Shown here piece by piece: positions 47,634-56,228 of a DNA stretch of 64,000 bases (positions are counted from its first letter, which is position 1; every line of letters begins with the position of its first letter). Source of the stretch: Acetobacter conturbans (GTDB lineage Bacteria > Pseudomonadota > Alphaproteobacteria > Acetobacterales > Acetobacteraceae); the NCBI RefSeq assembly GCF_011516755.1, contig NZ_WOSY01000003.1, positions 124,001 through 188,000 on the forward strand. The letters are read 5' to 3'. The notes under the pieces were generated by a model. That model did not search any database and was not told the origin of the DNA. It was given only the letters and a program-made list of their open reading frames with translations. The translations under genes and the position numbers were made by a program.

Positions 47634-48746
47634 TCAACCACCGAGGGCTGCGAGCCACTTGAACAGGCCGAAATTGGAAAGATCGTTGAACGTGGAAAAC
47701 AGGAAAAGCCCGGCCAGAAGCGCAAACCCTGCCTGAAAACCCACCTCTTGAATCTTCTTCGGCACAGGTCGGCCACGAATCGCCTCAGCAAGATAAAAAA
47801 CCAGCCGACCACCATCGAGAATCGGCACGGGGAAAAGATTGATCAGTCCCAGATTGACCGACAGGAGCGCCATGAAAGACAGCAGGCTGGCAAATCCATA
47901 CTGCGCGACCTGCCCGGACATCTGCGCAATCCGCAGCGGACCGCCAAGATCCTTCGCCGTATGACGCCCCGTCAGGATCTGCCACAGGCCATCCAGCGTC
48001 TGCACGGTCGTCACCCAGGTCGCCTGCGCTCCGCTTACCACCGCCTTCGGCAACGACTGGGGAGAACCCGCCGACGTTGCGAATTCGATGCCGAGCTGAC
48101 CGATCGGGGCCACATGGACAGACGGCGTCACGCGATCCAGCGTAACCGGAAGTGTCATATCTTCTCCGGCACGTTTCACGTGAATGGTCGTCTTTTCGCC
48201 CGGCTCTGACGCCACCAGTTTCTGGACGGATGCAGCGTCCGGGGTCGTCTTGCCGCCGAGATCAAGAATAGTGTCGCCAGGTTTCAGACCGGCCGTATCA
48301 GCCGCACTTCCCGCCTTTACGGAAGAAACCTCGTTGCGGACGATGGGCTGGCCACAGGTCGCGAACAGCAGCACGAACAGCACGAAGGCCAGCACAAAAT
48401 TGAAGACAGGCCCTGCGAGGATGATGATTGCCCGCGACAGCACCGGCTTGTCGTGGAACGTCCGCCCCGGCTCCCACGCTGCCTTCTGCTCCTCTGTCGC
48501 TTCATCGGGCCCTTCGAAACCATGCGGCTTCACGAAGCCACCGAGCGGAATCGGTCCGATACGCCACTCGGTTCCGGCCCTGTCAGTCCAGCGCAGCAGC
48601 GGTGGCCCGAAGCCTATGGAAAAGGTTTCCACCTTCACTCCGCGCCAGCGGGCGGCAAGGTAGTGGCCAAGCTCGTGGATGAAGACCAGCACCCCGAGCA
48701 CGACGCAGAAAGCCAGAATCGTCCGGATCAGGTCATGCATGGTCAA
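47634..48746 (-). CDS. rseP: Site-2 protease RseP (M50)
   Basis: 370 aa intramembrane zinc protease. Zinc site HELGH in the first helix (FIHELGHYLAARW), PDZ domain (~125-210: VSSVKAGSAADTAGLKPGDTILD) and the second metal motif LFPVPILDGGRL. About four membrane helices. It releases membrane-bound anti-sigma factors in envelope stress; no anti-sigma gene is near. Between dxr and bamA in the conserved string. Confidence 0.96.
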   Translation of the reverse strand: MTMHDLIRTILAFCVVLGVLVFIHELGHYLAARWRGVKVETFSIGFGPPLLRWTDRAGTEWRIGPIPLGGFVKPHGFEGPDEATEEQKAAWEPGRTFHDKPVLSRAIIILAGPVFNFVLAFVLFVLLFATCGQPIVRNEVSSVKAGSAADTAGLKPGDTILDLGGKTTPDAASVQKLVASEPGEKTTIHVKRAGEDMTLPVTLDRVTPSVHVAPIGQLGIEFATSAGSPQSLPKAVVSGAQATWVTTVQTLDGLWQILTGRHTAKDLGGPLRIAQMSGQVAQYGFASLLSFMALLSVNLGLINLFPVPILDGGRLVFYLAEAIRGRPVPKKIQEVGFQAGFALLAGLFLFSTFNDLSNFGLFKWLAALGG

Positions 48747-48790
48747 ACTCCTCCTGCACGCCTGTCACAGCGTGAAATTCCGGACCACCT

Positions 48791-49951
48791 TCAGGCGGCG
48801 GCCCGCTTCAGAACACGCTCTTCCGCAGCGCGGCGGGACTCGGCGTCCCAGTGCAGCACGGCATCCAGAGTGTCGATCGGAGGGGCACCAAGCGCCTCCA
48901 TCACCCACTCGACGATGCGTGAAATATCAACAAAGCCGATCCTGTTGTTCAGGAACGCCTCGACGGCGACTTCATTGGCGGCGGACAGGATCGTGGAGGC
49001 CGCACCGCCTTCGCGCAGCGCCTGCCGGGCCAGACGCAGGGCCGGAAAACGAACAGGGTCCGGCTTCTCGAACACCAGCGTGCCGAACGTGGCCAGATCG
49101 AGCCGGGGCGAGGTGGTCGCCATGCGCTTCGGCCACGCGAGACAGTGCGCGATGGGAATACGCATGTCGGCAGAGCCCATCTGGGCGATCAGACTGCCAT
49201 CCGTGTACTGCACCATGCCATGCACGACAGACTGGGGATGCACCAGCACATCGATCCGGTCTTCGGTCAGACCGAAGATGCGGGCGGCCTCGATCACTTC
49301 CAGCCCTTTATTGAACATGGATGCGGAATCGATGCTGATTTTCGCCCCCATGCTCCATGTCGGATGCTTGAGAGCCTGCGCTGGCGTGGCGGCTTCCATC
49401 TGCTCGGCTGTCGCTGTGCGGAACGGTCCGCCGGATGCCGTCAGGATGATCTTCTCGACCTGATCTTCCTGTCGGTCAGCCATCGCCTGAAACACGGCGT
49501 TATGCTCAGAATCGACAGGGAGGAGCGTGGCCTTGGCATCCCTGACGGCGCGCAGCATGACGTCGCCCGCGCAGACCAGCGCTTCCTTGTTGGCCAGCGC
49601 AATCGTGCGACCGTTGCGAACGGCTGCCAGCGTCGGCTCCAGACCGGCGGCGCCCGTGATGGCGGCCATCGTCCAGTCAGCAGGAACACCCGCTGCCTCG
49701 ATGACGGCGGACCGGCCGCCACTGATGCGCACATCGGTTCCGGCAAGAAGGGATTTCAGTTCGGGAACGAGCGTCTCATCCGCGATCACGGCCTGTTCCG
49801 CGCGCAGGGCTCGCGCCTGCTCGGCCAGCAGCATCACGTTCCGGCCACCGACCAGAACACGGGTCGAAACGTCTTCGCCCGCCTGATGCAGCAGATCGAC
49901 CGTCGAACACCCAATGCTGCCTGTGCAGCCCAGAACCGTCACCGTTTTCAT
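48791..49951 (-). CDS. dxr: 1-deoxy-D-xylulose 5-phosphate reductoisomerase
   Basis: Second step of the MEP isoprenoid pathway, 386 aa. NADPH loop GCTGSIGCSTVDL, ALANKEALVCAGD, the metal/substrate segment PVDSEHNAVFQAM, ASGGPFRTA, and HPTWSMGAKISIDSASMFNKGLEVIEA. Makes precursors for UppS two genes upstream, for quinones and for hopanoids. Confidence 0.97.
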   Translation of the reverse strand: MKTVTVLGCTGSIGCSTVDLLHQAGEDVSTRVLVGGRNVMLLAEQARALRAEQAVIADETLVPELKSLLAGTDVRISGGRSAVIEAAGVPADWTMAAITGAAGLEPTLAAVRNGRTIALANKEALVCAGDVMLRAVRDAKATLLPVDSEHNAVFQAMADRQEDQVEKIILTASGGPFRTATAEQMEAATPAQALKHPTWSMGAKISIDSASMFNKGLEVIEAARIFGLTEDRIDVLVHPQSVVHGMVQYTDGSLIAQMGSADMRIPIAHCLAWPKRMATTSPRLDLATFGTLVFEKPDPVRFPALRLARQALREGGAASTILSAANEVAVEAFLNNRIGFVDISRIVEWVMEALGAPPIDTLDAVLHWDAESRRAAEERVLKRAAA

Positions 49952-49998
49952 TCTTGCCCTATCCTACCCGCATTTCGTCAGGAAAACGAACCCACTCT

Positions 49999-50883
49999 TC
50001 AGCGCCCGATCCACCGCGACAAAGCCGCCATGATATCGTCGGGGCCGACTGCCCAGAATCCTGCTCCCTGCCCGGCCGCCAGCGAAATGAGAGCCGCCAG
50101 TGGCGCAACCGCCAGCAGTGCGTCGAACCGGTCGAGCAGGCCGCCATGTCCGGGCAGCAATGTCCCGGAATCCTTCACGCCTCGCCTGCGCTTCACCGCG
50201 CTTTCAATCAGATCGCCTGTCTGGGCCACGACACCCAGCAGCGCAGCCCAGAAGGCACTACGGAGCAGCAGGGTCGATGTCGAAAGGCCACCGTCGGCAT
50301 CAGCGAACACCGCTACGACCACGCCCGCCAGTACAGCGCCGACGAGGCCGCCTGCTGCACCAGACCGGGTTTTACCGGGAGATATGCTCGGAGCCAGCTT
50401 CGGGCCGCCGATCAGGCGTCCCACCATGTAGGCGGAGGAATCGCTCGACACCACGACAGCGATGACAAACACAACCGACCAGATGCCGGTTTCCGTGCCC
50501 AGCCGCAGCCACAGAAGGGCCGCCCCCGCCGCCACGATTACCGCGTTGCCACACCACAGTGCAGGTCCGAACACGAAGGCGCTCATCGGGAAGATCGGAA
50601 GCTGGGTCCAGTGTCCCTGCGACGCCACGATTCCGGCACAGGCAGCCCAGAGCAGATAGAGGATGTGACGCCAGGTTTTTCTGGCGAGGCCGAACATATC
50701 CGCCATTTCCATGGCGAGGCCGGTCATCGTTAGGGTGATGAGGACCTTATAGACGGAGCCACCGAGCCCGATCGCCGTGGCCGCGACGACGACCAGGACA
50801 GCCGCCGAGGTCAGGCGCGGACGCAGGTCCTGCCAGTTGGACCCGGAACCCGACGATGAGGGCTTGGAAACCTGACCGTTCAC
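49999..50883 (-). CDS. cdsA: Phosphatidate cytidylyltransferase
   Basis: Makes CDP-diacylglycerol, precursor of all phospholipids. 294 aa, ~8 membrane helices. Signature at the C-terminus: SAVKRRRGVKDSGTLLPGHGG followed by LLDRFD, and SSDSSAYMVGRLIGG plus APSISPGKTRSGAAGG in the middle. GTG start overlapping the uppS stop by 4 bp. Confidence 0.96.
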   Translation of the reverse strand: MNGQVSKPSSSGSGSNWQDLRPRLTSAAVLVVVAATAIGLGGSVYKVLITLTMTGLAMEMADMFGLARKTWRHILYLLWAACAGIVASQGHWTQLPIFPMSAFVFGPALWCGNAVIVAAGAALLWLRLGTETGIWSVVFVIAVVVSSDSSAYMVGRLIGGPKLAPSISPGKTRSGAAGGLVGAVLAGVVVAVFADADGGLSTSTLLLRSAFWAALLGVVAQTGDLIESAVKRRRGVKDSGTLLPGHGGLLDRFDALLAVAPLAALISLAAGQGAGFWAVGPDDIMAALSRWIGR

Positions 50884-51644
50884 GCCGGACGGGCACCGAA
50901 GCGACGCTCGCGACGACCATAAATCTCAAGCACATGATTGAAACTGGCCTCACTGAAATCGGGCCAGAGTTCCTCGAGGAAAACCAGTTCGGCGTAAGCG
51001 CTTTGCCACAGCAGAAAATTGGACAGGCGGTGCTCGCCACTCGTACGGACGATCACGTCCGGATCAGGGATGCCCGCCGTGAGCAGATGCCGTGACACCA
51101 CGTTTTCGTCGATGGCGTCCGGATCGAGTTCACCCCGCATGACGGCGCGCGCGATGGCCTTCGTCGCCTGCACGATCTCGCTTCGGCCACCGTAAGACAG
51201 GGCGAGTAGCAGCGTGAGGCCGGTATTGTTCGCCGTAAGCCGTTCGGCCCGCGCGAGTTCCGCGCAGAGATCGGGTCCGAAGCGGTGGATTTCACCCACG
51301 AAGAGAATCCGGATCTGCTGGCTGTGCAGTTCGGCAACCTTGTGGCGCAGATAGAACCGCAGCAATCCGGTCAGGTCCGCCACTTCGGCAGGACCACGCC
51401 GCCAGTTTTCCGAAGAAAACGTATACAGCGTCAGATATTCAAGCCCGCTGGCACGCGCCGCCTTCAGACAACGCGTGACGGCCTCGGCCCCTGCCCGGTG
51501 ACCGGCAATGCGCGGCAAACCCCGGGAGGCCGCCCAGCGTCCGTTTCCGTCCATGATGATGGCGACATGCCGTGGAACGGATCCGCCCGAGGACGTGCCG
51601 ACCGGGTTCGCACCCGCGGTAGCCGCTGCCAGGGGAAGGGGCAT
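50880..51644 (-). CDS. uppS: Undecaprenyl diphosphate synthase (cis-prenyltransferase)
   Basis: Makes the C55 carrier lipid used for peptidoglycan and surface glycans. 254 aa. Catalytic Asp in HVAIIMDGNGRWAASRGLPR, the flexible-loop segment YTFSSENWRR, and the C-terminal RTSGEHRLSNFLLWQSAYAEL with the diphosphate-binding Arg. The N-terminal 25 residues are variable. Confidence 0.97.
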   Translation of the reverse strand: MPLPLAAATAGANPVGTSSGGSVPRHVAIIMDGNGRWAASRGLPRIAGHRAGAEAVTRCLKAARASGLEYLTLYTFSSENWRRGPAEVADLTGLLRFYLRHKVAELHSQQIRILFVGEIHRFGPDLCAELARAERLTANNTGLTLLLALSYGGRSEIVQATKAIARAVMRGELDPDAIDENVVSRHLLTAGIPDPDVIVRTSGEHRLSNFLLWQSAYAELVFLEELWPDFSEASFNHVLEIYGRRERRFGARPA

Positions 51645-51652
51645 CGCGGAAC

Positions 51653-52216
51653 TCAGACCTGCTTGATCTCGCGTTCTTTCTCCGCGAGCATCTCATCGAT
51701 TTTCTTGACGTACTGGTCGGTAAGCTTCTGGATCACCTCGGACCACGTCTTCACGTCGTCCTCACCGATCTCGCTCTTCTTTTCCAGCGTCTTTGTCTTG
51801 TCCATACCGTCGCGCCGCACGCCGCGAATGGCGATCTTAGCGCCTTCCGAATAGCGTCCGGCTGCCTTGGCGAGTTCATTGCGGCGCTCTTCCGTCAACT
51901 GCGGAATCGGCACGCGAATCATCTGCCCTTCGCCGGCGGGGTTCAGTCCCAGACCCGAATCGCGAATCGCTTTTTCGACCAGTCCGGCCAGCGAACGATC
52001 CCAGACCTGCACGGTCAGCATCCGCGCTTCAGGCGCTGCGACGGTAGCGACCTGTGACAGCGGGACTTCGCCGCCATAGGCCTCAACGCGGACCGGCTCC
52101 AGCAGCGCTGCATTGGCCCGGCCAGAGCGCAGGCCGGCGAAATCCCGGCGCAGACTTTCCAGCGCGCCATCCATGCGGCGGGTCAGATCCTCAGTAAGCG
52201 TGTTCAGTTCAGCCAC
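51653..52216 (-). CDS. frr: Ribosome recycling factor
   Basis: 187 aa, three-helix-bundle plus beta-domain. Segments [53 protein letters not shown], the hinge [17 protein letters not shown], and the closing coiled coil with [18 protein letters not shown]. 8 bp before uppS. A terminator-like hairpin lies between it and pyrH. Confidence 0.97.
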   Translation of the reverse strand: MAELNTLTEDLTRRMDGALESLRRDFAGLRSGRANAALLEPVRVEAYGGEVPLSQVATVAAPEARMLTVQVWDRSLAGLVEKAIRDSGLGLNPAGEGQMIRVPIPQLTEERRNELAKAAGRYSEGAKIAIRGVRRDGMDKTKTLEKKSEIGEDDVKTWSEVIQKLTDQYVKKIDEMLAEKEREIKQV

Positions 52217-52227
52217 AGTGGCTCTCC

Positions 52228-52263
52228 TACAACAAAACCGGCAGGCGCGTTCCCTGCCGGGTT
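52228..52263 (-). terminator. Terminator-like hairpin between pyrH and frr
   Basis: Minus-strand stem CCGGCAGG / CCTGCCGG with loop GAACGCG, followed by TTTTGTTG; 36 nt after the pyrH stop. It may act as a full terminator or as an attenuator inside the pyrH-frr-uppS string. Confidence 0.55.
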
Positions 52264-52298
52264 AACCATAGATGTTCAGTGCGCGTCCTTGCGCTGTA

Positions 52299-53036
52299 TC
52301 AACTGGCTTCTTCGATACGGGTAAACAGTCCCTCACCGCGCATGACACGCTGGAACGCCCCGGCCTCGTGAATGTTGAAGACCACGATCGGGAGCCTGTT
52401 TTCACGCGCAAGGCTGATAGCCGCCGCATCCATGACATTGAGATCACGGGAGAGGACTTCAAGATAGGTCAGATGATCGTAACGCTTCGCATCCGGATTC
52501 TTGCGCGGGTCCGAGCAATAGACGCCATCGACCTGCGTGCCTTTGAGCAGGATGTCGCAATCCATTTCCGCCGCACGCAGGGCCGCGGCCGTATCCGTCG
52601 TGAAGAACGGATTGCCTGTGCCCGCCGCGAAAATCACCACCCGGCCTTTTTCCATATGGCGCACGGCGCGCCGACGAATATAGGGCTCGGCAATTGACGA
52701 CATGTGAATGGCAGACATCACCCGGGTCGGCACCTGTTCGCGCTCCAGTGCATTCTGCACCATGAGGGCGTTGATGACGGTCGCGAGCATACCCGCGTAG
52801 TCGCCCTGAGCGCGATCCATGCCGCGAGCGGCCGCGGTCAGGCCACGGAAGATGTTGCCGCCACCGACCACGAGGCAGACCTGCACCCCACTCTGCGCCA
52901 CGGCGGCGACATCCGAGGCAATACGATCGACCGTATTGGCGTCGACACCGTACTGACCGGTGCCCATCAGCGCTTCCCCGGAAATTTTGAGGAGTGCGCG
53001 ACGAGGTGCGACGGAGCCTTCAGCGGTGGTATTCAT
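52299..53036 (-). CDS. pyrH: UMP kinase
   Basis: Pyrimidine nucleoside monophosphate kinase of the amino-acid-kinase fold, 245 aa. [32 protein letters not shown], the GTP/UMP segment [20 protein letters not shown] and [15 protein letters not shown] with [19 protein letters not shown] are family motifs. In most relatives rpsB-tsf precede pyrH; here the upstream neighbour on the same strand is era. Confidence 0.97.
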   Translation of the reverse strand: MNTTAEGSVAPRRALLKISGEALMGTGQYGVDANTVDRIASDVAAVAQSGVQVCLVVGGGNIFRGLTAAARGMDRAQGDYAGMLATVINALMVQNALEREQVPTRVMSAIHMSSIAEPYIRRRAVRHMEKGRVVIFAAGTGNPFFTTDTAAALRAAEMDCDILLKGTQVDGVYCSDPRKNPDAKRYDHLTYLEVLSRDLNVMDAAAISLARENRLPIVVFNIHEAGAFQRVMRGEGLFTRIEEAS

Positions 53037-53244
53037 GGTACCTCAATGAGAGCGGGTGATCGGATGTCTGTCCGCGCCCTCCCTTGCCCTCTCGGACCGT
53101 CGGACACGGAACCCGAGGCAATCTCTTATCGTTCACCGGCGTGTATCACAAGAAGAGACCCGCACATGAGTGCGGATTCCGCGATGCTGGCAAACGAGAG
53201 CGATATTTCCCCGAAAGAACGGCAGGCAGGCCCGGCGCTCCGTT

Positions 53245-54144
53245 TCAGAGCGTGTCGTCCAGCCCGATCGCGCGCAGACGCGCCCGCTCCTCGTCCCAGC
53301 CAGCCCGCTCTTTCACATTGAGAAACAGGTGGCAGGGGCGTTCCAGCAGCGAAGCAAGCTGAAGGCGCGCCTTCAGCCCGATCTCACGGATACGGCGCCC
53401 CCGCTCCCCGATCAGAATCGCCTTGTGGCTGGCGCGGGAAACGTAAACCGTCACATCGATGCGAACCGATCCGTCAGGCCGCTCGACGAAGCTTTCCGTC
53501 TCGACGGTCGCGCCATAAGGCACTTCTTCGTGAGTCTGCAGGAAGATCTGCTCGCGGACCAGTTCTGCCGCCAGCAGCCGATCAGGCAGATCGGTCATGT
53601 CGTCTTCGGGATAAAGATACGGCCCGACGGGGAGCGTCTCGGCAAGACGGTCGAGGAGGTCCTCGACGCCGTTGCCGCTTTTGGCGCTGATCATGAAAAC
53701 ATGCTCGACGGGAATCATCTCGGCGATGGATGCGGTCAGCGGCAGGAGCGACTGCGGCGTCACGAGATCGGTCTTGTTCAGCACGAGCCACACGCGGCGA
53801 CCAGCCTTGGCCAGCTGTTCGACGACGGCCACTGTCGCATCATTGAGGCCGGATTTTGCGTCAACCAGCAGCAATGTGATGTCGGCATCCTGGGAGCCTG
53901 TCCACGCGGCGGCGACCATTGCCCGGTCCAGCTTGCGCTTTGGGCGGAAAATACCCGGCGTATCCACGATCATGATCTGCGTCACGTGCCGGACCAGAAT
54001 ACCCAGCACGCGGAAACGTGTCGTCTGGGCTTTCGGACTGACGATGGAGAGTTTCGCGCCCGCCATCCGGTTGAGAAGTGTCGATTTTCCGGCGTTCGGC
54101 GCACCCACAAGGGCCGCGAACCCGCACCGTGTCTGTTCAGTCAT
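53245..54144 (-). CDS. era: GTPase Era
   Basis: 30S maturation GTPase, 299 aa. G1 VGAPNAGKSTLLNRM, G3 DTPGIFRPKRKLD, G4 NKTDLV, G5 SAKSGNG, and a C-terminal KH domain with ILIGERGRRIREIGLKARLQLASLL that binds the 3' end of 16S rRNA. Its start overlaps the rnc stop by 4 bp (lepB-rnc-era). Confidence 0.97.
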   Translation of the reverse strand: MTEQTRCGFAALVGAPNAGKSTLLNRMAGAKLSIVSPKAQTTRFRVLGILVRHVTQIMIVDTPGIFRPKRKLDRAMVAAAWTGSQDADITLLLVDAKSGLNDATVAVVEQLAKAGRRVWLVLNKTDLVTPQSLLPLTASIAEMIPVEHVFMISAKSGNGVEDLLDRLAETLPVGPYLYPEDDMTDLPDRLLAAELVREQIFLQTHEEVPYGATVETESFVERPDGSVRIDVTVYVSRASHKAILIGERGRRIREIGLKARLQLASLLERPCHLFLNVKERAGWDEERARLRAIGLDDTL

Positions 54145-54887
54145 TTCCGTCCTGCTCCCGGTGCGGCGTTAAATCTCATCAGTAAATTGGCGGCGGCGGC
54201 ACTTTCAGCGGCGCGTTTGCTGCCTGCCTCGCCCTCGCCCACCATGCCCGCGGCGTGGACTGCAATGACGAAACAGGGCGCATGGGATGGACCATCCGCG
54301 CTGACCGTCTCGTAAACCGGCAGGGCGAGACCACGCCCCAGCACCCATTCCTGCAATGCCGTTTTCGGGTCTTTCGGTGGCTTGGCCTGAGCGATGATCG
54401 CGCTGCCCCACCACTGCCGCACCAGCTTGCGTGCCGGGTCCAGACCTCCATCAAGGTACAGGGCGCCCAGAACGGCTTCCAGCGCATCCGCCAGAACATT
54501 GGCCGTGCCACGGATGCCAGCCCGATCTTCGTGCTCCGCGACATCCAGAGCTTCCGGCAGCCCGACATCCTCGGCAACCGTGGCCAGAGCATTGCGGGAC
54601 ACGAGATGGGCATGACGTGAACCCAGCGCGCCCTCCTGCTCGTCCGGATAGCGTTCGAGCAGCAATTCCGCCATGAGCAGCCCGAGCACGCGGTCGCCGA
54701 TAAATTCCAGCCGCTCGTTGGACCCCGCGCCCTTGGCCTGCCGCCGACCGCGCCCGGAACTCCGCTGATGCGCGGCCGAGCGATGCGTCAGCGCCTCTTC
54801 AAGGATTTTCACCTTGCTGAAGCGATATCCGATCCGCTTCTGGAGGTTATCCAACGCCGTCTGGTCCACGAGATGTCCGTTCGTCAC
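54141..54887 (-). CDS. rnc: Ribonuclease III
   Basis: dsRNA-specific endonuclease for rRNA processing, 248 aa, GTG start. The signature NERLEFIGDRVLGLLMAELL holds the catalytic acidic residues, with DALEAVLGALYLDGG; a dsRNA-binding domain occupies ~170-245 (DPKTALQEWVLGRGLALPVYE ... GSKRAAESAAAANLL). It has a basic RGRRQAKGAGS insert before the signature. Confidence 0.97.
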   Translation of the reverse strand: MTNGHLVDQTALDNLQKRIGYRFSKVKILEEALTHRSAAHQRSSGRGRRQAKGAGSNERLEFIGDRVLGLLMAELLLERYPDEQEGALGSRHAHLVSRNALATVAEDVGLPEALDVAEHEDRAGIRGTANVLADALEAVLGALYLDGGLDPARKLVRQWWGSAIIAQAKPPKDPKTALQEWVLGRGLALPVYETVSADGPSHAPCFVIAVHAAGMVGEGEAGSKRAAESAAAANLLMRFNAAPGAGRK

Positions 54888-54893
54888 AATCGT

Positions 54894-55715
54894 TCAGTGC
54901 ACGACATGGAAAAGCCGGGCCCACCGGATTTCCGTCGGCCATGCCCAGAACTGCCAGAACGGATGGCGCATATCCACCGAGAAGAAGATCATACCAGCCC
55001 GTCCGACGAGATTCTCCATCGGCACGAAGCCGAGATCCTCGTCGCCTTCGCCCATGAAGCGACTGTCCGCGCTGTGATCGCGGTTATCGCCCATCGCGAA
55101 GAAATAGCCCGGCGGCACGACATAGTCGGGGGTGTCATTGCGCAGGCCGTCCTCGGGGAAACGCAGCACCTGATGCTCCACCGGCGATGCGCCTTCGCTG
55201 CCCGGCAGGGTTTCCAGGCACCGGTGACCGGCCCGGTTCAGGTGGTTCTCGTCTTCTTCCGTGTAATCGCCTTCCGGGACGCAACTCACGGCGCCACCGT
55301 TCAGATACAACTGGCCACCACGCACCTGCACATGATCGCCGGGCAGCCCGACGATGCGCTTCACGTAATCAATGGAAGGATCTTTGGTGAAGCGGAAGAC
55401 GGCCACGTCACCGCGATGAGGCTCGGCGCCCCAGATACGGCCTTCGAACAGGTTGGGCGACAGCGGGAAGGAATATTTCGAATATCCGTAGCTGTATTTC
55501 GAGACCCACAGATAATCGCCCACCTGCAGGGTCGGGATCATCGAACCGGAGGGAATATTGAACGGTTCATAGAGAAACGTGCGCACGACCAGAACCAGCA
55601 GAACGACACTGACAAGCCAGCGGACGAAATCGAACAGGCCCTCTTTCTTCGGCGCAGGCTGCTGGTCCCGTGCTGTTTCGTCCGTCCGCTTCATTCCGTT
55701 CCCTGTCTTCTTCAT
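54894..55715 (-). CDS. lepB: Signal peptidase I
   Basis: Removes signal peptides from exported proteins. 273 aa: an N-terminal membrane helix (FVRWLVSVVLLVLVVRTFLYEPF), catalytic Ser in NIPSGSMIPTLQVGDYLWVSKYSYGYS and Lys in DYVKRIVGLPGDHVQV, the box GDNRDHSADSRFMG. An ATG at 55694 (MKRTDETARD) with AGGGAA upstream may be the true start. Confidence 0.96.
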   Translation of the reverse strand: MKKTGNGMKRTDETARDQQPAPKKEGLFDFVRWLVSVVLLVLVVRTFLYEPFNIPSGSMIPTLQVGDYLWVSKYSYGYSKYSFPLSPNLFEGRIWGAEPHRGDVAVFRFTKDPSIDYVKRIVGLPGDHVQVRGGQLYLNGGAVSCVPEGDYTEEDENHLNRAGHRCLETLPGSEGASPVEHQVLRFPEDGLRNDTPDYVVPPGYFFAMGDNRDHSADSRFMGEGDEDLGFVPMENLVGRAGMIFFSVDMRHPFWQFWAWPTEIRWARLFHVVH

Positions 55716-55807
55716 CGCCCGGTATTTCCGGGCGGATTATCCTTCGCCCCTGATCGGACGACGGCGGATGAAGCCGGGGAGGCAGGTCCCTGTCAAGACA
55801 AACCGCC

Positions 55808-56215
55808 TCAGACGGCGGGAATAGCTTCGATCATGACCTGCGCCAGAGCGTAGGGTTCGTCGTCTGTCATCGACAAATGGAGGCGACCCGTCATGCCTTC
55901 AGGCACCATCGTCGCCAGCCGCGCCGCGGCTCCGCCGACGAGCGTGAGGGTCGGCTGACCGGAAGGGAGATTCTGCACGCCGATGGTGCTGTGGAACACG
56001 CCGTCGGCAAATCCCGTCCCCAACGCCTTGGCGCAGGCTTCCTTGGCTGCCCAGCGCTTCGCGTAGGCACCGATCCGCGCCTGACCGTTGCGCCGGTCGG
56101 CGCGGGCGCGCTCGGTTTCGGTAAAGACGCGCAGAAGAAACCGGTCGCCAAACCGTTCGATGGCGCGCTCGATGCGCCGCATGTCGCACAGGTCCATCCC
56201 GGTGCCGATGATCAT
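55808..56215 (-). CDS. acpS: Holo-[acyl-carrier-protein] synthase
   Basis: Transfers 4'-phosphopantetheine from CoA to ACP. 135 aa; Mg-binding Asp in IIGTGMDLCDMRRIE and Glu in RWAAKEACAKALGTGF, plus F/RFLLRVFTETER and the C-terminal LHLSMTDDEPYALAQVMIE. Between rsh and lepB, a frequent alphaproteobacterial order. Confidence 0.96.
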   Translation of the reverse strand: MIIGTGMDLCDMRRIERAIERFGDRFLLRVFTETERARADRRNGQARIGAYAKRWAAKEACAKALGTGFADGVFHSTIGVQNLPSGQPTLTLVGGAAARLATMVPEGMTGRLHLSMTDDEPYALAQVMIEAIPAV

Positions 56216-56228
56216 GACATGGTCTCTG

